From contig OX621173.1 in the NCBI GenBank assembly GCA_951640195.1, forward strand, positions 661,780-725,779: a DNA stretch of 64,000 nucleotides, read 5' to 3'. Position numbers and translations under genes: made by a program. Positions 56,161 to 64,000 of the stretch are shown here, one piece after another. The notes under the pieces were generated by a model. The model worked only from the letters and a program-made list of their open reading frames with translations. It did no database searches and had not been told where the DNA came from. Position 1 is the first letter of the stretch. Each line of letters opens with the position of its first letter. The stretch comes from Porpolomopsis calyptriformis (Eukaryota > Basidiomycota > Agaricomycetes > Agaricales > Hygrophoraceae).

Positions 56161-57404
56161 ATGTCGTCCGTACCTACACCGAATCAGATGCTCATTGGCA
56201 TGGCCATTGCACTCGGTACGGCAGTCGGAATCCTGCTCGTTGCCATCCCTTTAGTAGGCGTCGTCGTTCGTTGGAGGGCACATTATAACCCCAGGTTGTT
56301 GCGTCTCGAATTCGATGAAGCCGTCAGAGATGGCCCACCCACGAGCCGTCTCTCGAACGTGTTCCAGATGATGGCAAAGGTATACAGAGTCGAGGTCCGT
56401 CTCTCTTTCCCTCACTCATTCGTCCGCTGATGATGTCATGCATAGGGTTGGGGGGGACTGTACAAGGGACTCAGTGAGTATTAATCCATCCTTAGCATCT
56501 ATTCAAATTGACACTCGTTTAGTGCCCCAGCTGACCTTTGTCGTCCTCGCCATCGTCTGGAACCTCCTTCTCACCTTTGCCCATATCAACTTCTCCGCTC
56601 TCCCCAAACGATTCGCCGACTTGCCGCAGCCTTACCGCACCGCCTCTTTCATCCTCTCCTTCACCATCCGCGATCTATTCTTCGCCCTCCTCGAGCTTCC
56701 CCTCTTTATCATCACCACCCGGTCCGTCTCCTCTCCCCCCTAAACTTTACACTCACTAACCGATCACAGAGCTATCACGACCCCGTACCGTCTCCCCTAC
56801 TTCCGACCGCTCCGCTCCCTCCGCGTCCTTCTCACTCCAACCGAACGCCGCCGCCCCTGGATCCTCTACAAAACCCCGGGCCTCTTCCTCTCCGAGCTCA
56901 TCCTCGTCGCGCTCTCGATGGAAGTCCTCTTGCGGATCCCCTCCCTCTATTCCGATACCACCACCACCACCACCCCCACGGCTGCGCTCGCGTGGAAGAT
57001 CCCCCTGCTCATCCTCGCCTTTGCCGTCTGCTTGATCGCCCTCCCCGCGTTGGAGGTGATCAGGACGAAGCTGAGCGTGCAGCGGAATGGGCCGGTCGAC
57101 GATCAGCAGATGTCTCATCTTGACCAGTATTCGACCTATGACGACGTTGTTGCGTAAGTAGACCCCTCTGGATTCGTAGCATGCTCTTAACATTTATTCT
57201 TAGCTTCCGACCGGTGCCATACACTGGGCTCGTCGACTGTGGAAAGAAAGTGGCGGAAGAGGAAGGATGTAAGGCAGTTTTCCGCCTCTGGTGGATCAAT
57301 GCCATCGCTGTCCTTTACGTCGGTGTTTTCGTGCCGGTAAGTGTGTTTTGTACCCCGTTGCCCATCTGCCCGTCTCACGGTTGCTTGTATAGCAATTGTA
57401 TTGA
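56161..57404 (+). CDS. Mitochondrial-carrier-like membrane protein
   Basis: Six exons in phase (56161-56394, 56446-56473, 56523-56721, 56770-57153, 57204-57336, 57393-57404), giving 329 aa. Hydrophobic helices include LIGMAIALGTAVGILLVAIP with LVGVVV, FVVLAIVWNLLLTFAHINF, FFALLELPLFIITT and IPLLILAFAVCLIALPALEV. The phrases VYRVEGWGGLYKGLMPQLTF and DCGKKVAEEEGCKAVFRLWW have the shape of mitochondrial carrier repeats (x-x-EG-x-x-LYKG; DC...EEG). The signature PxD/ExxK/R boxes are poorly kept, so this is a divergent or atypical carrier. It starts 109 bp after the Tup1-like stop on the same strand. The substrate is unknown. Confidence 0.65.
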
Positions 57405-57541
57405 TAGGATGAAGATGTGAACCAGATCGTTCCTTGTTATCAATCCCTACTCAATTCTACTGATTTCATATGTCAATAAAATGTGTTTTCAATTCTGAGA
57501 TCAAGCGACTAATATGAGTACAAGTGAAGTTTCGTAGGAGA

Positions 57542-58150
57542 TTACATCGACTTGATGGTATCGATTTCAGCTTGAAGTGATGATATCTGGGTCATGAACC
57601 CGGCGATTTTATTCTCTAAAGCCTCCTTCAATTCCTCCTTCTCCTTCTCCAACGTCTGACATTTTACTCGCCAGTATTCCACCCCGGCCCGGTTCTCTTC
57701 CTGCATTTGTCGTAACCTCGCGAGGATATGAGTCGGATCGACGAAGGAAGGAGATGATGATGGTGACGCATCGAAGAGGATAGCCGCCAACTCGCCTTGA
57801 ACCCCTACCGAATGATCATCGCCAAAGACGATCCCCACCTTTCCGAACACGCTCTTTATGCGTTCCAGATCGGACCGCGACGTGTCGTTGGCGGCGGCGT
57901 TGGCGTTGGCGGCGTTGACGCGGAGCGCGTCATCGAGTTGGCTTTTGAGATTGGCGAGTTCGGCGTGGAGGGAGGCTGTCGCCCGTGTCTTCTCGTGCTC
58001 GATCAGCGTTGTCAGAAAGTCTGCGCTGCGGTGAATGACCCGGGAGGTCACAATCGGGGGATGCTGGGCACGACCCCCGTCCATGATAACGAATCGAGGG
58101 AGGGGGGTTGAGGCCCGTCTCGTGACTTTCAACTCGCGTTCGATCTTCAC
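57542..58150 (-). CDS. Coiled-coil protein (N-terminus uncertain)
   Basis: Open frame on the minus strand, convergent with the carrier gene. The first ATG is at 58084 (MDGGRAQHPPIVTSRVIHRS, 180 aa). However, the frame is open upstream to AAEVKIERELKVTRRASTPL, preceded by a possible acceptor GGTGCAG near 58159, so an upstream exon is likely. Heptad-rich regions: EHEKTRATASLHAELANLKS with QLDDALRVNAANANAAAND, and VKCQTLEKEKEELKEALENK with a following IAGFMTQISSLQAEIDTIKS. No family is recognised. It may be a kinetochore, septation or cytoskeletal coiled coil, which cannot be settled here. Confidence 0.6.
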   Translation of the reverse strand: MKIERELKVTRRASTPLPRFVIMDGGRAQHPPIVTSRVIHRSADFLTTLIEHEKTRATASLHAELANLKSQLDDALRVNAANANAAANDTSRSDLERIKSVFGKVGIVFGDDHSVGVQGELAAILFDASPSSSPSFVDPTHILARLRQMQEENRAGVEYWRVKCQTLEKEKEELKEALENKIAGFMTQISSLQAEIDTIKSM

Positions 58151-58494
58151 CTCAGCTGCACCATCGTCGGATCAACACGTTAGTGGTGCTCGAGATGAAT
58201 CAATCCACAGATGAGTTCAACGGCTGTCAGATTCTGGTGATTGGTGTCATTCGTCCTACTTAAATGGAATCTGAACCGGGCATCGAGTTCCTGGGATGGA
58301 TTGATCACCAGATGTCGCTTTCACCTGCATGCATCCATCAAGATGGTGCGCAGATTGATGTGATCAGTCAATTCGCATAAAGGGATGCTTTCAGAAGGCT
58401 TCGCACCCGCAACGACATCCCCCCCCCAGAGATCCACTCAAATGTCCCCTCCAAGGTAGTGTTTCTTGCACATACCATCTGAAATAATTTAACC
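58151..58494. other. Intergenic / promoter region
   Basis: No ORF or repeat of note; upstream of the ORF at 58495. Confidence 0.4.
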
Positions 58495-59088
58495 ATGATG
58501 GTTCTTCGCAGCCCCAACGTTACCGTGAGCTGCACAAATGACAATCCGATGTACAACGGAACCAGGGTGTTCCGCATATATCCTGACGAATTCATGAGAA
58601 CCATCTCTGTGGATGTACATGCATACGTTCGGGGTGAAGGGAACACTATCATCGTGGTGGATATAGTGTCGACACTCACCGACTGCCCGATCACACCTGA
58701 CGGTAGAACGGATAACCCACCTTCGACCCTTTATGTCCCTTTGCAGCCAGCACCGTACAATTCCCCGACGGATGGTAATCCACCTTCGACCATTCATGTC
58801 CCTCCGCAGCCAGATCCCCCGACGGGTATCGTGTCTGTGGTGGATGGAAGCCATGCTGTTCTCCACACACGCCGCCGTGACACCGTTCCCGCCTGCCAAC
58901 CCGGTCTCGCATTGGTGAACGCATCATTCACATCCTATTCGCCCCTTAGCTTGCACCTACGATACTATGCGGTTGTTCACTACTATGGGAATGTTAAAAC
59001 AATGCACTTGACGGTCGTGACAAGTTGTCTGTGTACGTATTACGCCTCACCAGATGAATGTGTCACTCACTCACCCGTTTTCGGATGA
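58495..59088 (+). CDS. Orphan ORF, 197 aa
   Basis: Uninterrupted frame starting MMVLRSPNVTVSCTNDNPMY. It contains EGNTIIVVDIVSTLTDCPIT and a Pro-rich two-unit repeat of about 63-66 bp (NPPSTLYVPLQPAPYNSPTD then NPPSTIHVPPQPDPP, 58710-58826). A Cys-containing C-terminal part follows (SLHLRYYAVVHYYGNVKTMH, SCLCTYYASPDECV). No signal peptide or known domain is seen. The repeated unit with conserved frame favours a coding origin, but it could be spurious. Confidence 0.4.
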   Translation: MMVLRSPNVTVSCTNDNPMYNGTRVFRIYPDEFMRTISVDVHAYVRGEGNTIIVVDIVSTLTDCPITPDGRTDNPPSTLYVPLQPAPYNSPTDGNPPSTIHVPPQPDPPTGIVSVVDGSHAVLHTRRRDTVPACQPGLALVNASFTSYSPLSLHLRYYAVVHYYGNVKTMHLTVVTSCLCTYYASPDECVTHSPVFG

Positions 59089-59290
59089 AGGTCGAACATA
59101 CAAATTGAGGGGACCAATCTACACAATTCCCTTTGTTTGACGATGCACGTTGTAAATTGTATCTAGCGAAGCTGTTCTTCGTGTAGAACTTGCTCTGCAT
59201 AAGCAGTTACCAAATGGAGTAACTCCGGTACTCCATTTGGCAAACATCGGTACACCACAACGTGTTCGTTGTGTAAGCAAATGACTTGTT

Positions 59291-60894
59291 ATGCACCTCC
59301 CAGTTGAAATATGGAGCACGATTATCGACTGTCTTCCATCGTCGCAACAAAGAACCTGCCTGTTTGTTTCCCGCTTACACCATGATCTCGCTCTCAGAGT
59401 CTTGTTCTCTGTCATCAAGATTTATTTCGTCTCACAGCTAAGTGGACTTCCTGGGGAGGAGGAGACCTCGTTAATGATCCGTTCTTGGGAGATACTCTAC
59501 GCCATCGTCTATCACCGTTCATTAGCAACCGCGGTCAAAACGATCGTCGTTCATGCTCTCCATGCACCCGGCACCTCGGAGATGATATTCGAGAGAGGTC
59601 GGTTCACACCATCCGTTTCACGGCATGCTAACCGTATTTTAGGAACTCTGAACAAAGCCCTTGAGTTCGTCCCCCATCTGAAAGCTTTTCAATGGGTAGG
59701 ATCGTTTCCCACTCTTCCAGAAGATGTCGCCAGCGCACTTGCCACGTTTTGTCCAGATCTACGACAACTCAAGATTCCATTGTGAGAACCAATCCGTTTC
59801 TTATCACAAATCTAATGAAAATTCAGTGATACTCCCCACACCTCTACGCGGCACTTGACTAAACTCCGCCACCTGACCCGGCTGCAGCTGTCCTCCTCCT
59901 CCTTCGTACCCTCCATATACGATCGCGATGAAATGGACCATTCGGCTGAGACAGAACAAGAAGACTTAGAGTGTTTCTGCCTCGACGGCGTTCTCGACCT
60001 CATTGATGCAAACTCGGCAACTCTGAGAGAACTCGACCTGTTCGGGCCCCACATCTCTGATATTCCCATCCGCTTCTTCGGCGCATTGACCCACCTAGAA
60101 ATACGCATACCCATCGGCGGGGAACTAAGAGGCCTCAACCTCGTATTCCATCACACCGCCTGTTTGGAGTCCCTCGTCCTGGCAGGCGCGATCGGTTTTG
60201 ACGTGTTCCAGACGCTACAAACGAACTCGGTCAGCTTACCGTCCCTATCCTCCTTCCAACTCTCGTCCATCAACGAGTTCCACACGTGGGAAGAGTACGA
60301 GATGGTGCACGAGTTTGTTCGCGGCAGGACCGAGCTGCGAAGGCTCTCGCTTCGGCTGTGCGCACCCTGGTCGACGGTTTGCATGGTGGTACCTGCCATC
60401 AAGCAGATGTCCGCGATCCGGACGCTCGGTCTCCACATGGGAGATGGAGAACTTCCGACGATGGCCGATTTTGCTTTTCTAGCTGGTCACTTGCCGAACT
60501 CACTCGAGGCGCTGCATCTCGCGATCCCTTGCAACGATGACTTTATGGACAGCTCAAAGTTGAACCCTTTGGTATATTTCTTTTTTTTTAACACTGCGAG
60601 ACTGCCAGAAGGCTAAGAGAATGTTTTTGATCAAAGCTCGAAGTACTAGAACAATTGCCCTCGCTCTCGTTCTTACATCTGTTTGGGATCGGTTACTATC
60701 TGCCGCTTACCGCAGAAGACTTGGCATGCACCATGAAGCACTTGCGAGTCGTTGGCAGGCAGCACCGTCTGTGGGATGTCTTTAGAGTGGATTCGGAGGA
60801 GACGTTGTCTCAATGGCGATTGCGAAGGATGAAATGGAGGACGACGGATGATTTTGCTGGCGAAGATGGCGAATGGCTACTCAGATATTTCTGA
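59291..60894 (+). CDS. F-box protein 2
   Basis: Three exons in phase (59291-59781, 59827-60571, 60637-60894), giving 497 aa. An F-box lies at the very N-terminus (MHLPVEIWSTIIDCLPSSQQ with RTCLFVSRLHHDLALRVLFS). It would bind Skp1 in an SCF ligase. The rest is LRR-like: LRQLKIPFDTP, LRHLTRLQLSSSSF, LRELDLFGPHIS, LRRLSLRLCAPWS, IRTLGLHMGDGELP and EVLEQLPSLSFLHLFGIG. Introns are 45 and 65 bp. No defects are seen. The last exon and 3' flank (from about 60752) are duplicated at 62286-62450. The substrate is unknown. Confidence 0.85.
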
Positions 60895-61083
60895 AATTCG
60901 GTCCTGTAGTGGCCGCGAGGAGAGCGGCAAAGATGCTTGAGAGTTTGGATCAAGTGAGAGCCCTCAATGCATTGTTTGTTCAACCATTCGTCGACTTGCT
61001 GAAGGTCCAAAGGATACAAATTGTAGAGCTTAAGAATGTACAGCCTCAGGGAATGTCGTCTCACCATGGGAAGCTGGCTTAGT
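60895..61083 (-). pseudogene. Possible SSP exon-3 relic
   Basis: On the minus strand the sequence AAGCTCTACAATTTGTATCC resembles the conserved 3' part of SSP intron 2. It is followed by a frame with NKQCIEGSHLIQTLKHL, a weak echo of SSP exon 3. No promoter module or signal-peptide exon is attached. Confidence 0.3.
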
Positions 61084-61144
61084 TGACAACTGTTACACGG
61101 CTGGCACAACACGGCTTAGGTACATACACACTTTGGTCAGTGAG

Positions 61145-61666
61145 CTACATCCGTCGCGGTTTCTTATTCGGATATTCCTGTGGTGAATCTTCCTTTTTTC
61201 TTTTTCGGGGGTTGGCATTGAAAAACTCATTCAAGTATTCCATAAGTTGTGTGTTGAGGCATCCCTTCATGTCCGTAGGTGATCCTGGTTGTGAACAATA
61301 GGATCTCTATCAAAGGATATAAACTGCGGGGCTCAAGAAAACTAAATTTGGACGTACGGCAGCAGGGAGCCCAACTTTCTCCCAAGTGAGGTGGGCGTGG
61401 TCCAACAGTTTCCCTATGCACTCTCCCTGGAGCTCGTGGTTGCTATGTTTTGAACAACATAATTCTACCTGTTGAAGGATATAAACTGTCAAGATCTAAA
61501 AATTGCAAGTTACTATAAGACCTACAGCTGCTTCTAATATGTCATCACTCGTGGGTGCGTTATCTTGGATTACAGATGTTGTTGGATGACCAGGGTGTGC
61601 GGGAGCAGCACCTACGACAGCCGCATAAATGAGGAAAATGAAAATAACGATCATTGAGAGACGCAT
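61145..61666 (-). CDS. Small secreted Cys protein, member D (bipartite NLS-like tail)
   Basis: Three phase-0 exons on the minus strand (61526-61666, 61358-61468, 61145-61306), giving 137 aa. There is a signal peptide (MRLSMIVIFIFLIYAAVVGA), then a short Pro/Thr linker. Exon 2 is 37 codons, as in members A and B, but keeps only CC...C (ELCCSKHSNHELQGECIGKL), so the twin C-x3-C has partly decayed. Exon 3 has a Cys pair (SYCSQPGSPTDMKGCLNTQL) aligned with that of member C. It ends PRKRKKEDSPQEYPNKKPRR plus M, a convincing bipartite basic cluster. Promoter module and intron ends match the family. Confidence 0.75.
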
Positions 61667-61789
61667 GATGGCCGGGTCTTGTAGATGACGAGGGAGGGGG
61701 GGGGGGGGGGGTTCAAAAAGACCTGCTTTCTGTGGTGAGGAGTGGCCGGCACTACCGGAAACATGTGAGCGATGTCGAGTCTTTTTATA
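61667..61789 (-). promoter_or_regulatory. SSP promoter/5'UTR module, copy D
   Basis: Minus strand TATAAAAAGACTCGACATCG, GGTAGTGCCGGCCACTCC and CACAGAAAGCAGGTC. A C run of about 17 then lies between the module and the ATG. Confidence 0.85.
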
Positions 61790-61799
61790 CCTTAGCATC

Positions 61800-62285
61800 C
61801 GATTTGAATTTCAAAAATTATAGGTCTAGGCCACCGAAGGGTGTGCTGTTGGAAACTCATTGAACGACCCGGAAAAACGGAATGCCTTTGGCTTCCTGAG
61901 TGGTGTGTAGCTCTGGGGGAGTGGTCGAGCATTTCACTGCAATGATACTGGAGCACTACCACAGGCGCAGGATGGCCCCGTCAGCCATTAGGTAGAGCAG
62001 TGTGCAGCCCAAAAAAAACCCATGCATAGGCAATTTGAAACCCGACTCTGGATGAGGGGAGCGAGGTGATTCTGTATCTTCAGTTAGCTACAATGCTCCG
62101 CTGCAGCTATCCAAAAAAAACATCAACAACCTTAACACTTGCACACCCATCATAACCGATACCTGTGGGCTCGACCGGTATTTAGCCTGCATACTATTCT
62201 TTAATAGACGGAATGTATCGAGATAGCCTGGCGTTCGACACTCGGAGCACCACTTTGACTGACATATCAACTTCTTTCCACCACA
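61800..62285. other. Intergenic; D promoter flank then unassigned
   Basis: Near 61830-61900 the sequence GGCCACCGAAGGGTGT matches 63579-63600 upstream of member E, so the duplicated block extends beyond the promoter. The remainder shows no gene. Confidence 0.5.
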
Positions 62286-62450
62286 TTGGCAGGCAGCACC
62301 GTCTGTGGGATATCTTTAGAGTGGATTCGGAGGAGATGTTGTCTCAATGGCGATTGCGAAGGATGAAATGGAGGATAACGTATGATTTTGCTGACGCAAG
62401 ATGGCAAATGGGCTACTGAGATATTTCTGAAATTCGGTCCTGTAGTGGCC
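62286..62450 (+). pseudogene. Duplicate of F-box 2 last-exon end
   Basis: About 165 bp near-identical to 60752-60915 (GGCAGGCAGCACCGTCTGTG...TTTCTGAAATTCGGTCCTGT). A few substitutions break the protein's end (a premature TGA at the GYW position). There is no F-box attached. Confidence 0.9.
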
Positions 62451-62519
62451 CTTTACGGGCACGCATATTCAACGGAGCTCCTTAGGTGCCTATTGCAGTC
62501 GATGATGTACTTGCTACGT

Positions 62520-62700
62520 GGAAGAATATAAATTGAACTGCGGCTGAGCGACCATGAGATGCAAGAGCAGCATCTCAGCAATCAGTGAGATACATGATGG
62601 TTGCATATGATGGTAATCAGGGGTTTAAAAAGACCTGCTTGCTGTGACAAGGAGTTGAAAGTCGTGAGCGGATGTCAAGTCTATTAATTGACCCGAGTGT
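62520..62700 (-). pseudogene. Truncated SSP copy F
   Basis: On the minus strand a decayed module (AGACTTGACATC, CAGCAAGCAGGTC) is followed by ATG at 62595. The signal-peptide exon is shortened with an early TGA. A piece of the conserved intron end (TTTATATTCTTCCAC) follows, then sequence belonging to the duplicated F-box fragment. Not functional. Confidence 0.65.
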
Positions 62701-62711
62701 AACTTACAGAG

Positions 62712-63411
62712 CTACCGGGTCTCCTCCTCTGACTCCGGCGATAAATCTGGGGATGGTGATCGTACAAATTCATGTGAAGCCGTTCTCACTAATTCCTCAA
62801 GGTGTCCCTTCAGGCATTTCTTCATGCTCTCAGGTGACACATTGTGCCCACATGCCGATCTCTGTGGAAGAATATAAATCGTGGAGCACGAGAATGCTAA
62901 AGTTGGACCTACGGCAAGAGCGAGTCCAGTGGGGTACCATTTTGAGTGGAGGTACATATCCACATTCGTTTTGCAATTGGCTTCGCACACAACGCGTCCA
63001 ACACGATGCGATTTACATCTCAGTCCACATTCCTTCACCTGTTGAAGAATATAAACTGTCAAGAACCAAAAAATGTAAATTAAGACGCACAACTGCTACT
63101 ATCATCTCATCCTCCGTGGGTGCATCATCTGGGATTTGGTGAGAACTAGGGCCTTGATGAGAACTAGGGCCTTGATGAGAACTAGGGCCTGGAGAACTGG
63201 TTCTCTCTAAGGGATCATAATAAAGCTTCCACTTTGTCTCTCCATTTTCAAGTTTCCACACTGCACGTTCAAGATGATCGTCGAATGTTACGGATTTTTT
63301 TGCCTTAGAGCTCCCTGCTCCACGATTTGGATGATTATGAGATGCGGGAGCAGCGCCTACACCAGCCGCGTAAATGAGCAAAATGAAAATGGGAATTGTT
63401 GAGAGACGCAT
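62712..63411 (-). CDS. Small secreted Cys-hairpin protein, member E
   Basis: Three phase-0 exons on the minus strand (63091-63411, 62913-63038, 62712-62861), giving 198 aa. There is a signal peptide (MRLSTIPIFILLIYAAGVGA), then a charged region and an 18-bp tandem repeat coding GPSSHQ (about 63135-63190). Exon 2 has ECGLRC and VCEANC (C-x3-C-x9-C-x3-C). Exon 3 keeps the Cys pair (SACGHNVSPESMKKCLKGHL). It ends in a Ser-Pro/Glu-rich acidic tail (SPSPDLSPESEEETR) rather than a basic one. Introns of 52 and 51 bp end with the conserved TATATTCTTCAACAG/CCACAG. Confidence 0.75.
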
Positions 63412-63531
63412 GATGGTTGGTCTTTGCAGGTGATGATGGTGACAAGGAAGTGGTTCAAAAAGGCCTGCTTTCTGTGGTGGGGAGCGACCAGCACTACTGG
63501 GAAGATGTGAGCCAATGTCGGGTCTTTTATA
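63412..63531 (-). promoter_or_regulatory. SSP promoter/5'UTR module, copy E
   Basis: Minus strand TATAAAAGACCCGACATTGG, CAGTAGTGCTGGTCGCTCC and CACAGAAAGCAGGCC. The order and spacing are the same as in the other copies, with slightly more changes. Confidence 0.8.
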
Positions 63532-63564
63532 CCATTGTATCTGATTTGAAATTCAAAAGTTTTT

Positions 63565-64000
63565 TACTCACAGGTCCTGGCCGCCGAAGGGTGTTGTTGG
63601 AAACTCATGAAACAAACCGCAAAATGGAATGTCTTGCTGGAGAAGGCGTAGAACGTTTCGTTGTTATGTTCGGCAATTCCTGGAAGGGCTAACCGTTACA
63701 CGACTGGCACAACATGGCTTAGGGCCCGATCTGTTGCACCGAGATGTAGTTGTTTCTCTGCCAAATTTAAGCTCAACCGGATGGAATGTGGGAACGCATT
63801 TTGGTGGGGAATCGGGTTCATCCCATTGCAGAAGATCAGGCTCTTGGCTGTGTCAGGATACGCCGTTGGGACCCCATCAAATAATTTGCAAAACTGAGTG
63901 GTGTGGCCCTTATTTCCGTTGGGAAGCTGTACAATGGTTTGTCATTCTGTCCAGCAATTTCCGCAAGTGCTGATGCCCGATAGTGTTAGCAGGTGAATTG
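63565..64000. other. Window end; duplicated SSP flanks
   Basis: GTTACACGACTGGCACAACA near 63693 matches the 3' flank of member D (61089-61110), so another duplicated unit begins here. No gene is recognised before the window ends. Confidence 0.5.

Noticed and set aside
60198..60540. Overlapping frames in F-box gene 2 (60198-60482, 60286-60540)
   Set aside because: They are out-of-frame readings of exon 2, which is continuous in the F-box frame.
1..64000. tRNA or rRNA genes
   Set aside because: I looked for tRNA B-box-like sequences (GGTTCGANTCC) and rRNA-like blocks and saw none convincing. A tRNA-scan would be decisive.

Overview
The window is nuclear DNA from a filamentous basidiomycete, most likely an agaricomycete mushroom. 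The evidence is introns of about 50 bp with GT-AG borders, chromodomain Ty3/gypsy elements, CACTA-type transposases of the Tnp2 and Plavaka kinds, and several protein families (DUF6698, DUF6532, DUF6818-like) that are abundant in agaricomycete genomes. Family names were assigned from remembered consensus patterns, not from a search. The species cannot be told from the sequence.

Bases 1-43,200 are a transposon graveyard. A chromovirus on the minus strand (1-5,440, cut by the window start) interrupts a Myb-like DUF6818-type gene. Then come two decayed Tnp2-type CACTA transposases, two DUF6698 genes (one split by a 574-bp MITE-like insert) and several smaller cargo relics, up to a CACTA-like terminus near 26,725. 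From about 26,800 to 43,195 lies a composite element. Its ends share an inverted 17-bp core and CATAG-rich subterminal repeats. It holds a DUF6532 gene, a cyclin relic, a small coiled-coil gene and a Plavaka transposase gene. A complete second chromovirus (32,967-39,944; 359-bp LTRs, 5-bp target duplication GACGG) sits inside the transposase's first exon. Nearly all internal stops in these relics are TGA where the family has Arg, as expected if CGA lost its methylated C.

Bases 43,300-64,000 are a compact host-gene region: an F-box gene ending 19 bp before GPI8 (GPI transamidase catalytic subunit), TUP1 (671 aa) head to head with a 362-aa Tup1-like WD40 protein that lacks the tetramerisation domain, a mitochondrial-carrier-like gene, a coiled-coil gene, an orphan ORF and a second F-box gene.

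Interleaved with these is the most interesting content: at least five small secreted-protein genes (at 46.6, 48.2, 50.8, 61.7 and 63.4 kb) plus relics. All share one promoter/5'UTR module (TATA box, GACTCGACAT, GTGCCGGCCACTCC, CAGAAAGCAGGTC), a signal-peptide exon, a second exon that in four members encodes C-x3-C-x9/10-C-x3-C, and a fast-changing third exon that in two members ends in a nuclear-localisation-like basic cluster. Pieces of TUP1, GPI8 and the F-box gene have been duplicated along with them. The cluster looks like a locally expanding, effector-like family.
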